Shown here one piece after another: positions 1 to 11,842 of a stretch of 64,000 nt of DNA (position 1 is its first letter; every line of letters starts with the position of its first letter). Source of the DNA: Gloeopeniophorella convolvens (taxonomy: Eukaryota; Basidiomycota; Agaricomycetes; Russulales); the NCBI GenBank assembly GCA_022496205.1, contig WTXD01000040.1, forward strand, positions 184,303-248,302. Direction: 5' to 3'. Position numbers and translations under genes: made by a program. A model generated the notes under the pieces. The model had not been told where the DNA came from, did no database searches, and saw only the letters and a list, made by a program, of their open reading frames with translations.

Positions 1-462
1 GGCGACTGGAAGAGCACGGTCGACACGATACTGTGGTACACGCAGAGACCGATCGCAAGTGCGCGCTTGCCGGGGAGGAACTCTGTGATGAGCGTGGTTA
101 GTGGCTGGCAGGTGCCACGTATGTGCGGCGGCGACGCACCTGGCAGGGGATAGACGAGGAACGCGGCGAGGCAAACGCCAAGCACGAGCGTGGCGTACAG
201 CTGCGGGACCAGATCAGCGTTAGCGGTGAGGGCGTAGCAGCGCGCGGACGACGCACCTTGAGTATCACGAGAGTCGTGTTGTTCAGCTGGAGGAACGGGA
301 GCGACGTGGGGGCCCAGATGCCCTGGATGCCGAGCGGCACCTCGAGGGCGATGTGGAGTAGGAACACTGCAGAGCTGGCGCGTCCGCAACAGTCAGTCGA
401 CACCGATAAAGGTGTATAGGTTACTGGCAGACGTACAGAGGGCTGTGTCCGGGCTGCGACAT
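1..462 (-). CDS. Small fungal integral membrane protein (3' end outside window)
   Basis: I read four exons on the minus strand. The start is at 462; exon 1 runs 462-437, exon 2 374-257, exon 3 200-140, and exon 4 continues off the window edge. The introns have GTACGT/GTGCGT donors and CAG acceptors, and the phases agree at each joint. The product begins MSQPGHSPL and continues with a hydrophobic span (AVFLLHIALEVPLGIQG), a LNNTTLVILK stretch, a second span (YATLVLGVCLAAFLVYPLP) and EFLPGKRALAIGLCVYHSIVS. The pattern resembles a short multi-pass membrane protein common in basidiomycetes with no assigned function. No catalytic motif is visible. The missing C-terminus prevents a length comparison. 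Confidence 0.7.
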
Positions 463-2427
463 GGTGATGGGAGAGAGAGAAAATGCGCACACGTCGACCG
501 ACGGGCGGTCAGGGACGCCAAAAGGGCTCCGAAGATCTCAGATTGACAGTCTCGCGTGCTCGTCCTACACCGTGAGATCCGATCGCCATCTTGAGAAGAT
601 CTTATCGTCGCCAACGTCAGAGTGACACTCAGGCTCGAGCCGTCTCAGACAGGAATGAATGGAGATAATCATATTGTCTACACCAAAGATAATTGAGGCA
701 GGCGACATATAGCCCCGGTGTCGTATAGTTGGGCAGAGTCCCGACGTTGTCTCACCCGTCGAGGCGGGCGGTTCTTGCGTTGTTTCTCACGGTCATAAAA
801 CCAGGGCTGTATACTTATCTTCTACCATTTGTGCGTGTCAGCGTATCGCCGGAGGGTTGAGAACAGCGTAGTATGGTGCACAGATTCACAATATCTTCTT
901 ACGCATACAGACTTGCTGTGGGACGGACAGCCGCGCAGCAGGACTGTATGCACCGCTCAGGAGACGTGAAGGGAATATTTTGCACCGCTGGGACGTGTCA
1001 AAAAAGTTCCGCCCATCGCTCTACGTATGCAGGGGTCCCGTAGAAACGCAGCCTGGCTCGGTTCTTCAATACAAATACATATTGGGCACAGCATGCTGCT
1101 CCATGGTACTTGGGCTTTCCATTCGGGCCTTACGCGCATTGACTCATACGAGGTAATCGACATCCCACTCGCCTCCGAAAACATTCAAATTGTTTGCAGA
1201 ATTAATGTTTCCGTGCTCGATGGGTGGCAACAGGTCAAACGGATCGTGGGGAGGAACACAGGGCGAGGCCGATGTTTCCCACCCAACAGGGAGCCGTCCG
1301 ACATTAGATGAATTTCGGGACCAAGCATCTCCAGGTGGCTCGCGTGACGTGCGGGGGGTAGGTTATAGAGCCTTAGAGGCGTTTGAGCGGCCGTGAAACG
1401 GAAGAGAAGCGTCCAGGAGTTACATCCCCCGGGCCATGGCAGGTTGTGTCTCATCTGTGCTAGCTCTGGACCAGGACGCAGCTCGCGGACAATAAGCAAC
1501 GATATGCTAAATGACATGGGAAAGCTGGACGAAGCGCCGGGCGCGACCTGGCGGTATCGCGGAGAAGAGAGTATCGGCGGGGGCCTGACAGGTGATCATT
1601 AAGCTCAGGAAGCCTCCCAGCCTAACGGCAGCTGCTGGCATCACGACACACTGGAACGAACATATCAGTGGACGATCTTCCGAAACAGTGCGCGCGGCAG
1701 CTGACCTCCAGGAAGCTCTCCGCGCACGTCCTTCGTCCGAGAGAGGAGAGTGTAGTGGGGCCCCGTGAGCATGAGGCCGCTTCGGACCAGCGTAGCAGCT
1801 TCAGTGGCTGCTTCTGGCAACTCATTCTTCGGTTTCTACGAGCGTGACACATCGTCATTCGTCCGTGGTCCGGAGCATGATATGTTATTTTTATTGCGGC
1901 ACATGGGCTGTTAGGCTGTAAGGCGGGCCAGTGATCCATTGTAGAACGCGCAGTCTTGTGCAGTGGCCGCTGCTACGAGCTGCTGCCTAGTCAGGTGCAT
2001 AGACACGAGGAGCCGAGCGAATCCAATTTCATATCCCAGAAGACAGAGGAAGGGGGTATCATCTTGTGTGGCGGACGCAGATCGGAGTTTGGGGCCAGGA
2101 GCGTCCACGCGGGAATAATTGGCCAGCCTAGACACGGAGGTGGAACGGAAGAAGGTGGCGGAAGACGACAACTGGAGGCAAACAGGCTACTCGGCGTCGG
2201 AGAGAGGGAAAGAAAAAAAATAGCAGATCAGTCGGTGTCGCACAAAGGAAGTTTATCGTGAAACCATACACAAGTTGCAGAATATGCCGTCGGGAAGCTC
2301 GCTACAAACAAATACCCTCTTCAAGAGGTCGACAGCATAATACTAATCTTCACAACACAGACGACTGCGCCTCACGCGCACCAACCTCTCCTCGCTGCCC
2401 TAAGGCGACGCTGCAATATCAGTATTG
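463..2427. other. Intergenic stretch, no convincing gene
   Basis: About 2 kb between the membrane protein start and the bHLH stop. Short open frames exist on both strands, but none shows a recognisable domain, a consistent exon chain or protein-like composition. It probably contains the upstream region of the first gene and the 3' flank of the bHLH gene. Confidence 0.5.
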
Positions 2428-4426
2428 TTACTCTGCCATGTCCTCGTCACCCTCGTCCACGTCATACGTGCTCGCACCTCGACGCCATGGCCCAATCTCG
2501 CCCTGGTCGACGTCCCGTTCGAGGTCGAGCTCCTCAGCGCCTTCCTGCCAGATTTCCTCACTCACGAGCCCGCGTAAGCGATATACCTCGCGACGGAGTG
2601 CGGCCATCTCGGTGTCGCGCTTCGAAACCTTCTCCTTCAGCACACGGATGTAGTCGTTTCCGCAGCGCAGAAGTTGCAGCTTGCTTATACCGCGATTGGG
2701 TCCATCTGCATTGCCTCGTGGTGGACCACGTGGAGGCATAGCGCCCGGCAGAACGGGCTCATCAGGGTAGCCTTCTTCTGTCGGCAGCGGGATGGGAGGC
2801 AGAAGTAGACGAAGGTCGTCGAAAGTTGTCTTGAGCGAGTCGCGGCGCTTCTGCTCGGCCGCCTTATGCGACGTTTTGCGAAGGACAGGCGATGACACGG
2901 AGGACGACGCGAGAGCGTTCGAGGTATACACATTGCCAGCTAGCAAGAACACATCAGAACTCTAGTTTCCGTGAGACAAGCACTAATTTTACCTGGAAGG
3001 ATAGGCTTCAAACTTGGACTGACAAGTGGTATGCCAGGTCCCTTTTTGACAGCAGGCACGGAAGTGGACGCGTCCTTCCCACGAGCGGAGGACTTGCTCT
3101 TGCCATCATGTTTGACGGCGGGAGGAGGTCCGAGGCCGCTATTAATGCCGAGACCACCAAGGTTCATGATGCTGGCTGGCGTGACTGGCGTTATGTTCTG
3201 AACGGACTCTGTAGCGCCACCAGGCGACGAGTTCAAGGTAGGAACATTTTTGGAGGAAGATGGAGGATTCGCCTCGGGTTGCGTTGCGGGAGGAGCGGGC
3301 GGGGGCATCGACAGATCCACGGGCGAGGGGCTGTCGCCAGGCACATCACCGCTGATGCTGCCCTTGCGTCCTCCAGGACGAATGAGCGGCGTCGATGATG
3401 CAGACTTTGTTCCACGTGCAGAACGCTTGGCGGAAGCGACGCGCGGCGTAGGCGAAGGTCGTTGTCGTGAGGGCTTTGTTTGGTCTTCCTCGCGAGGAGA
3501 CGCGGTGCGTTTGTTGGGTCGGGGGTGGGAATTTTCCGGCTTATATGCATCCATCCATGGGCTCAAAGGCGAAAGGTCGAAGTCTAGGTCTCCAGGAGAG
3601 GGGAGGGGTATAGGTGGCGTTGTACTAAAGACGATATTGGCAGGCGCCGTGCGAGCTGCATGCGGGGCAGACATGTGGTGAGGAGGGAGATGCATATCTG
3701 GGGGAGGCAGCTGTGGCTGGTTATCTGGCCGGTAATGCGAGGCCTCGACATAGCCAAGGGTAATGGGGGAGATGTAGTCGGTGTTGGGACTAGGCTGGGC
3801 GTGCAACTCGGTGGAATTCACTATGATGCGATTGGCGTCGAAGGAACCCGAGATCATGAGTATGGGACTCACTAGGCGTAGGGAGACCCAGAAACTGTTG
3901 CTGGGCTTTCTGTCGGTCGCCGGAACCATCCATCGTTGTAGAGCCACCCTGTCCATTCAGAAACTCGAGCTAGAGATAGCGGTTGTCAGTGGATCAGGCG
4001 ATGAGAAGCCGGTGCCGATGCTCGCAATTCGACGCGAGGTATGCATTTTCGAGAAGGAAATGAGCTTACCTGTTGCTGGAGGATCTGATTTTGCAGCTGC
4101 AATTGTTGCAATTGATTGAGCTTGAGGCGTTGCTCCAATACAAGCTGTGGGTTGTACTGGCCCTGACCCATTGACCCTGATTGCTGCTGGCCCTGGAGGC
4201 CCATAAGCTGGGTCATGATGTCGAAATTGAGGGGAACATTTGGAATGCCCGTGTTTGAGGAAGACATAGTCGACGACGAAGGCGAAGGGAGGGCGCCACC
4301 ATACATTGGCTGATTGTGGGATTCGTTCCCGCGCTGAACGCTCTCAGCGCCGACGTCCGAAGGGAGGAGCGAATTGAAGAAGTCCTTCTGCTGCTGCAGC
4401 TCTTGCTGTGCATTCTGGTAGTCCAT
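2428..4426 (-). CDS. bHLH transcription factor with Gln-rich N-terminus and long loop
   Basis: Four exons join in frame: 4426-4070, 3969-3873, 3820-2993 and 2939-2428. They give a 597-residue protein. The first ~120 residues are Gln-rich (several QQQ runs, LNQLQQLQLQNQ). The middle is Ser/Pro-rich and disordered, with possible basic NLS patches (KRTASPREE, AKRSARGTK). The C-terminal part, about residues 449-540, is a basic helix-loop-helix domain: basic region SHKAAEQKRR, helix 1 DSLKTTFDDLRLLLPP, a Pro/Gly-rich loop of about 40 residues, helix 2 SKLQLLRCGNDYIRVLKEKV, then a leucine-zipper-like extension. The conserved H, E and R of E-box binders are present (HKAAEQKRR). It should be nuclear and bind E-box-like DNA as a dimer; target genes cannot be told. 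The 52-bp intron 3872-3821 restores frame exactly. Confidence 0.85.
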
Positions 4427-4995
4427 GGCAGAGCCGCGCAGTTTGTGGTGGAAAGAAGAAAAGAAAAGGCGACCTGAACGATGTATGCGCAACGACAGGT
4501 CCGACCGACGAGTCGAGAGGGCTCCAATTTCACTTTTTTCCTCGAAATGGCAAACCCGCCGGTCGGAAGATTGCCGGTCAAACTCTCGTCATCGAGATAG
4601 CCATGCTGGCCTCTGACTCCATGCCCTTACATGCCCCATACACGCTTCATTCTGGCTTCCCCGACGCTGCAACGTAACTCATGCGTGGCGTCTCGGGCTG
4701 CTCCGACAACATCCACGGGCTTCTTCGCTTCGTGAGGAACAAGAGTGTGTCCTTCGAGACTCAACGCAACTTGATTGACGGTAACTGCCAGATGCCGCAC
4801 CGGCGGCGTTGTTTACACAAGTCTCTCGATACCTCAGCTCGCCAACAAACCAATCAGAACAGTTTTTTTTGCCTGAGTTCACCTCTAGCTACTCGGATGT
4901 ACAAGCAGGTCAACACGATCTAAATACGCCCTGTGCCCTCGCGCGTAAAATACCCTTGACCCTGGGGTTATGCAGCTTTTCTTCTCACGTCTTCC
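4427..4995. other. Intergenic gap between bHLH gene and MFS gene
   Basis: About 570 bp between the bHLH start and the MFS stop. It should hold the bHLH promoter and the MFS 3' flank. No gene or repeat recognised. Confidence 0.5.
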
Positions 4996-7049
4996 TCAAT
5001 CCATGCGGCGTTGGGCTTTGGGCACGACCGCCCACACGACGGTCATGCACCCCATCATAGCAACCACTCTACAGACAGATCAGGGGACGGCCTGTGAGCG
5101 TCATGGATGACTCACAGAGGTTGCAAGGAACTGATCCCAAACTTGGACGCCAGGACGCCAGTAAGCAAGGGCAACACAGCTGATCCGGCTTGCCCAAGAC
5201 CAGTGATGATGCCAATGCCCCCTGCGAGTAACCATTTTGGAAGTACTTTCGTAGCGTAGTTGACCAGAATTGGGTACATAGGGCCCATCAACACTCCAAT
5301 GAGAGACACGGCGATCGCGTTTTCGACGAGGGACGGGACCACCCAAACGGTTATCTCCAGGCTGACAACAGATATAATGAGTTCTGATGCATGTCGAAAA
5401 GTATAACTTACGCGATACAAATGACAGCATAGATGAAGAGAGCGCGCTGTTCGCCGATCTGACGATGGATTCAGCAACAAGTATTTAGTGGTGGTAAGAT
5501 GACAGACTTTGTGATTCAACCAGATAAGCGCCAAACGCCCGAAAGTCAACCCTAGGCAAACGATTCGAACCATGACGTATTGAGAATGTGGGGGCTACTC
5601 ACCACCAAAGAAGCCCGAAGAGATGTAACCTGCGTTCGGACCGCCCTGGCGCTCACGAATGATGAATGTGACGATCCACCCTGTCACCCGCGCCCCGTGC
5701 ATGAGCATACACACAACATGTAACAAACCAGAGAGACCAATGCTCACCTCCGAGTGTCACTTCAACTCCGACGTATATGAGCGCAAACAGGGCAAGGTGG
5801 TTGACGATTCTCAGGCGCAAGATCTGTCCATACTTGCTTTGTTGCGCCGTCTCAGCTTCGTTCGGCTCTTGCCCTGCTTCCACCATGATTTCTAGGTGAA
5901 GAGTTGGTCAACTCGCAACAGGTGTCTGTGGATATGCTCCCACCGTCTTGCGTCCTGAACCGGAAGACTGCTGACAACATAGCAGTATTCAACACTGCCA
6001 TGCCGAGTGATAAGAGGTAGTGGAAGGACCAGTGGCGGGCGTGAGCGAAGTGCGTGGCAGAGAAAGGTGCACAGAAAGCTCCGAAACCTGCACCAGGTCA
6101 GAAGGTGGTTCGGTCAGATGAAATTTCATCGGAAGCGGACCATAGGAGGCATGGCATAAGCCAAGGTAGAACGACACGTCTTTTTTGAAGCTACCGACGA
6201 AAGCATTCGCTCCGGCATTCTGGCGTGTTTGGTTTAACACTGTCCATTGAATAACGCTCACGAACGCACCTGCAACGCCATCCCGAAGCCTGCAATGAGG
6301 TAGCCGACGAGCATGACCGGGTATGGTCCAGCTGGAGCCTGCATTGCGTAGGTGACCACCTGACACAAGGACCCTGATTTTCCGGGTTGAGGTGAAACAG
6401 ACAGAAGCTACTTAGCAGAGAAGCATACCTAGGACCATGATCTTTGGATTGGTCAGCTACGCCTCTAGTGTATGTCATGGTATCACTCACTTTCCCGAAC
6501 CCGATGCGGTCATTGAGGGGGATGAGAGAGAACGCTCCGATGATGAATCCCTAGATATCAAACTCAGAACGACAACAAATAATTCCACCACAACTTACAA
6601 CGGTGTTCACCGCAAATATCAGTGAAACGACTGCGAATCCCAGCTGCAAGAGGAAGATCAAGTACGGCTGTGTTAAGGAGTGAGCATGTACTAACGTGGT
6701 AATGCTTTTGAATGGTCGGGAGGAGTGGTCCCGTAGAGCCGTCGTTCCAACCCTCGAGGAAGAGACACCAGCAAAGAGCAGCAAAATGAAGCCTACGATA
6801 CAGTCTTTGCCGCGCGGTAGGGGACGTGGGAGGGGCAACGGAGGAAGCGGGGATGATGGAGTCAGCAGTAGAGGCAGCAGTAGTAGGTGTGACGGCCTCC
6901 GACGGACCATCGACGCTGTACACAGGCCGCTCTACAACGTGAGATGATAGTACCGAAAGTTCGTACGAGCTCCGGGTATCGGACAGCACTGGCTGGCCGA
7001 GCGGGGGGTCGAGTGCAGACAGTTTAGTGACGGAGGTGCTAGCGGCCAT
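4996..7049 (-). CDS. MFS transporter, paralogue 1
   Basis: Multi-exon member of the major facilitator superfamily, of the fungal group often labelled bypass-of-stop-codon-6-like. A polar N-terminal tail of about 100 residues leads into LHFAALCWCLFLEGWNDGST, the family's first helix with the WNDG motif. Later spans include LGFAVVSLIFAVNTV, GFIIGAFSLIPLNDRIGFGK, an AGANAFVGSF segment, LFALIYVGVEVTLGG and VPSLVENAIAVSLIGVLMGPMYPI. The gene does not stop at SSLQPL: an intron (GTGAGT..CTGTAG) leads to a last exon ending PKAQRRMD, TGA at 4996-4998. MFS2 and MFS3 have the same final intron. The start at 7049 (AAAATGG context) is preferred; an in-frame ATG at 7082 is possible. It belongs in a membrane; the substrate is unknown. 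The tandem copy MFS2 lies upstream on the same strand. Confidence 0.85.
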
Positions 7050-7760
7050 TTTTGGAGCGACTGGTCCTACGGCTCCCCGCATTTGTGGAGACTGATATAC
7101 CCCGCCCCGGGCGTGTTTGATAGTCGCTCGAGGCCTGGAATGTCATGCATGAGTCAAGGCGGGGCAAGCGCTCTTGCGAATTTGCTAAAAGAACGCGTGA
7201 ACGGCGACCATATCGCTTCTCAGAGGACGATGCTTCGGCCGAGCACGTTGCAGCTCAAAACGTTCATTTCGCGAGAAACAATGGAACCAGAAATGGGATC
7301 GAAATTACGGAGACTAGAATCGTCGAGAGGTCTGGTAAGTGGGGTTCAAGAGAAGGCCTGAAGCGGCGAATAAGCCAAATAAGTTCTATCCGCGGCCCGG
7401 TCGCGAGCTCCCGCCGAATGGCGTGCGGTCTCTCAAACCCGCGGCGACTCGGACTCGGGTACGCCAGTGGGTGGACGGGACATTTGCAAATGGTCATGCG
7501 CACAGAGCCCTGGCATTTACCACCTAATATCGAAGAGGGCCCAGGCCTTCAAATACGTATAAATCTGGCTTCGGCCGGGTATAAGTCTTCTCTTTCGAGA
7601 GGCTCAGCCTCAAGCCGAGAGTGCAAAAAGTTTTTTATGTGTTGCTATCTATCGGATGCTCATAAGGCCGCAACCAATGGTGCTCATGTAGTCCACCCCC
7701 CGCACACCCCCGCAGACTGTTGACGTTGACGTTGACGTTGACGTTGAGGGCCGAGGCGCT
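7050..7760. other. Intergenic gap between the two tandem MFS genes
   Basis: About 710 bp without a supported gene. It carries a short GTTGAC tandem repeat near its right end and presumably the promoter of MFS paralogue 1. Confidence 0.5.
7719..7747. repeat. GTTGAC hexanucleotide microsatellite
   Basis: Nearly five perfect tandem copies of GTTGAC just downstream of the MFS2 stop codon. A short simple repeat, likely polymorphic; no function implied. Confidence 0.85.
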
Positions 7761-9897
7761 TTAGTCAATGCGCCGGTGCGCCGGGGGAATAAATGCCCAC
7801 ACCACGGTCATGCCACCCATGATTGCCACGACCCTGCGGTGGAGTTTAGTAACGAGCTGCGCGGTCGGCCAGAGCGCGACGATCCTACTTACATAGGAGG
7901 CATAGAGCTGATCCCGAACCTAGACGCAAGAAGGCCCGTGATGAACGGGACAGCGGCAGATCCCGTCTGCCCGACGGCAGCTATCAGACCTACCCCGCCG
8001 GCAAGCAAGCGGCGGGGAAGAACGGAGGTAGCGTAGTTCACGAGGATGGGGAACATGGGTCCCATGAGAACGCCGATAAGGCAGACGGCGATGGCATTTT
8101 CGACCAAAGATGGGAGGGCCCAGACCGTAGCCAACAAACTGGGCGGTGCACGATGTCAGAGAAATCGCTCCGCAGTCAATTGAGTATGAACCATCTTACA
8201 CGATGCAAACGACCGCATACACAAACATGGCGCGATGTCCGCCTATCTGAACGGGACGAGGATGTCACTGTCTGGGATCAGTGCCCTTCAAGTGAGTCTC
8301 ACCTTGCGATTTGGTCCGAGGAGCAGAACGCGACCAACTGTCATGCCTTGTGACATGAGCGGCGAAATTCAACTCTGGATGCACAGGCATACCTCCAAAG
8401 AAGCCCGAAGTGATGTAGCCTGCATTTGGTCCCCCATGGCGTTCACTGATAATAAATGACACCATCCAACCTGTATAGAGAGAGGTCAAGCAAACGTGGG
8501 TCTTTCGCGCGGTACGACATCTTACCACCCAACATGACCTCTACTCCGACATATAGAAGTGCCCACAGGGCCATAAGACGAACGATATTGAGGCCGGCTA
8601 TCTTGCGAATTTTATTCTCTAACCTGTTGTCCGCCTCCATCGGTTCTTGACCTGCCTCGGCAAGGATTTCTGGGTCGTTGGGGTCACCTCCGTCCGCAAA
8701 AGAAAAGACATGGCTACATACCGCCCGCAGTGCGGAATCGGAAGACCGCGATGAGGATGACAGTGTTCACTGTTGATATTCCCAATGAGGTTAGGAACTG
8801 GAACGACCACCGGCCCTGTCGTATAAAGTGCGTCATGACTATCGGAGAAGACAGCGCGCCGACGCCTATGTAACGCATTAAGAAAAGAGGCTGAAACCCA
8901 AAACACTGAGGTAGTAAGCGCACCATAGGATCCGTGGAGTATACCAAGGTAAGAAGCAGTGTCAGCCTGCATACTGCCAACAAACGAGTTGGCGCCGGCA
9001 TGCTGTCGAAGTCAGCCAAACGGAGCGGCCACGTTTGAGAATGTCGCACACCTCCAGAGCCATCGCGAAGCCACAGATGCCATAACCTATAAGTTCCATC
9101 CAATACGGTCCTGCGGGCGCTTGGAGACTATAAGCAATCATATGGCAGGTTGAGGCTGGAACGTGCGGTCAAAATGTTGCAAACATATCTCAACGAGGAG
9201 TCTGATACCTAAAACCATCGTCTAGGAAAGCACTTTCAACCGTCAGAATAGCCGGGGACGGAGAAAATAAAACTACCTTTCCGAAGCCCCATCTGTCTGT
9301 CAGATACACGTTAGAAACAGCTCCGATGATGAACCCCTTGGGAAATTTGCGTGTCAGTGTGGTGGGAGGTGAAGACTGCGTCGATTTTCCTACAGCCGTG
9401 TTGAGAAGGAATATGGCCGAGAGGACATCAAATCCGATCTACGAACGGAACAAATGAGAAAGGATCCACAGAGTAACTGTGCCACGAACCCCATAATGCT
9501 GCTGGAGAGCAGGTAGAAGCGGTCCAGTTGTGCCATCATTCCAGCCTATCATGAACAGCGTCCAGCACAAAGCAGAAAAATGTATATTGGCAAGGCGACG
9601 ATGCCGGAGAGTACGCAGGACAGCCGGGATGCGGTCGGCTGAGACGGTATCGTGGAGTTCGACGGACCCAGAAGTTGCTGCCTCTTGCACGTCCGGGGCT
9701 CTTGTTGTTGAAGCCTCAGCCATCCAGACCACGGTCGCGTTCCCTTCGTCAACGTATCCAGACCGCTCCGTCGTCCCGCTGGAGAGCACGTTGAGCTCAT
9801 AGGAAGTGGATGTCTCGACTTTGGTTTCGTCGACGGCCTCGAATGCAGGGCTGTAAACGTCTCGAAGAGAAACTTGCGCAGCAATAGCTGAAGCCAT
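7761..9897 (-). CDS. MFS transporter, paralogue 2
   Basis: Second tandem member of the same MFS family, same orientation and architecture as its downstream neighbour. The N-terminal tail MASAIAAQ... is polar, with a TSYELNVLSSG block matching SSYELSVLSSH in paralogue 1. Helix 1 reads [23 protein letters not shown]. Further spans: ALLYVGVEVMLGG, GWMVSFII, GGPNAGYITSGFFGG, and LPSLVENAIAVCLIGVLMGPMFPI. The C-terminal intron (GTAAGT..CCGCAG) interrupts the codon after SSMPP and leads to a last exon ending PPAHRRID, TAA at 7761-7763. Shared intron positions and the shared tail block support a tandem duplication. No premature stop was seen in the exons traced. Substrate unknown. Confidence 0.85.
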
Positions 9898-11053
9898 GGG
9901 GGGAACAAGGCAAGAGTCGCCTGAAGGGGTTGAAGGTTGGCAATGATTCTTTTAACTTGACTCGCACGCACGATATCGGCATTGGACACCCAACAAACGC
10001 CCGCAAGAAGGTCAGATGCCTCAAGAAAAACAGGTCTAGAATGCATAGAGCGGGCCGCCAGATTTGCTTTACGGTGAGCGTGGGGTACGGCACGTCGATC
10101 CTCTGTCCAACCATAAGGCAGAATTTCCCGGGCCCGTATCAAGGAGAAGCCAAGGACGGCATTAGCATGGCTCGGGGATGGATCAAGGATCACAGCTTTG
10201 ACACGGGCTAGCGCGAATACCGCTGAACATTTTTTTCCCCAGATAGAGTGGCCCAGAACTAGACGTCTAGAGAGAGGGGAGCCAATCATCGACTGGACAG
10301 CCCGCCAACGTCAAGACCTCGTGATCATAGTCAGGTAATAATGCGGCATGCAATTGGGTCTCCTTGAGAACGGACAGGCCCCAGTAGTTGTCGGCCGACG
10401 AGATGAAGCGCGTTGGTCCGTAGCGAACCAACGGCAAGCTGGCAAGCGAAGGAGGCAAGTTCCAGGGGGTGTGTCCGCCGGCTGGCTCCGGGTCTGCGCG
10501 GGACCCCAAGACTCACTGCCAACGGGTGATGAAATGTTGCTCGAGAGTATCGGATTTCTTCAGTCGTGATGATGATGGTCAGTGCTAGGGTATGTGCAAC
10601 CTCAAGGCCTCATGCACATGCATCATGCGCGACGTCTTTATCTGACAGACCTCAGGTAATCCATTAGGGCCGCAAGCCACACATATGAAGGTAACCAGGG
10701 AACTTTGTTTTTCCGTAACGGAATCTACACATAATCGAGAACGTCACGAACGGTGCACTTCGGGCAGGGATGCCTGCTGCATCCTTACGAATGTACCCCT
10801 TGCGTGACACACAGTACTTGTACTTCCTTGCATCGGCAGACTCTTGTCTTGAGCTCTGGCCGCGGGACCCTCGGGATGCCACAAAGAGAACCAAGATATG
10901 AGAATTTGGGGCCGGAAGATCCGCCAACCGCGTAGAACAGCGTTATCTGATAGTTTTCAGATCTGCTGATGCCGACGTCCTCCCTTTCATGGACAAACTT
11001 CGGATGCTTAGCGTGCATTTACCGACAACAATACATGAGCTAAGAATACATGG
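9898..11053. other. Intergenic stretch between MFS2 and ATX1
   Basis: About 1.15 kb. It contains several short open frames, none with a domain or a spliceable partner. It should include the MFS2 promoter and the ATX1 3' flank. I see no repeat or RNA gene. Confidence 0.5.
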
Positions 11054-11486
11054 CTAGTTGACCACCTCCCCAGAACGGACCTAGAGATACTGTTTCTGAG
11101 ACAATTTCCCAAAGAGGATGGGGGGTGCACTGACCTCCTTGCCGGTCTTCGCAATGATCTCACGGACCTGCTCGAAGGGCAGGGTACCGGTGACCAAGAC
11201 TTCCTGCTTCTCCAGGCTCACATCGAAGGCGGAGACGCCTGAGTTTGAATGAGATAAAACGTAAATCAAGTAGACGATACGCACCGCCGTTAGCCTGAGC
11301 CTTGGTGAGGACGCGCGTCACGGCGCCAGAGCAGCCACCGCACGTCATCTGTCGCACATCAGCAAAAGCCACAGAGTATGAGTCTCAGTTACTCACCTTG
11401 ACGTCGAACTTGTACTGGTGCTCAGTGTCAGCCTAAGTCGATGTCAGTGGTGATCTTGCAGAGAGACCTGAGTCGAAACTGACCAT
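11054..11486 (-). CDS. ATX1: ATX1-type copper metallochaperone
   Basis: Small cytosolic copper chaperone, about 77 residues, the normal size for Atx1, which passes Cu(I) to a P-type ATPase (Ccc2) in the secretory pathway. The heavy-metal-associated fold starts with KFDVKMTCGGCSGAVTRVL, whose MTCGGC is the MxCxxC Cu(I) site, and continues VSAFDVSLEKQEVLVTGTLPFEQV. The C-terminus IAKTGKE + VRSGEVVN needs the last intron (GTCAGT..TCTCTAG), which places a 27-nt final exon at 11080-11054; KTGKEVRSG is the family consensus. Reading straight through that intron gives a different, non-conserved tail. The first coding exon is only the ATG (11486-11484), followed at once by GTCAGT; exon 2 starts ADTEHQYKFDV. 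Confidence 0.88.
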
Positions 11487-11842
11487 TGAGGTGTCTAAGT
11501 TCTGTAGGGGATATATTAGCAGAGGCGGCACAAGGGAACGCCTTCAACGCACTCAGAGGTTTGGGTTGCTACGGGGGTGGTGGGAGTTGTGAATCAAGAT
11601 GCTTTGAAAGCTACCGGCGAGCTTCATCATGGTTGCGGTGTAAGCCGAAGTGAGCACGCGATGGCACGTGGACAAAACGGGCACATGAAGCGTGCGCTAA
11701 TTTCAGAGCGTCTCGCGTCCCTGTTGTTCCTGTTTCGCGCTTACTGGCCTTCGTGCGCGCTTCGACCCTACCGTCCCAGACTGCAACAGCTTCCGTGCCC
11801 AGGTCGATACATCTTCAATAGAACGTCTTGGCTGAGATACCC
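11487..11842. other. Gap between divergent ATX1 and the mRNA export adaptor
   Basis: About 350 bp. It holds the ATX1 promoter and probably the first, unresolved exon(s) of the RRM gene to the right. A possible acceptor (TTCAATAG) lies just before NVLAEIPMRGQ near 11820. Confidence 0.45.

Noticed and set aside
11054..11150. Reading ATX1 straight through its last intron to ...LSQKQYL
   Set aside because: Splicing to the 27-nt exon gives the conserved KTGKEVRSG end; the read-through tail is not conserved.
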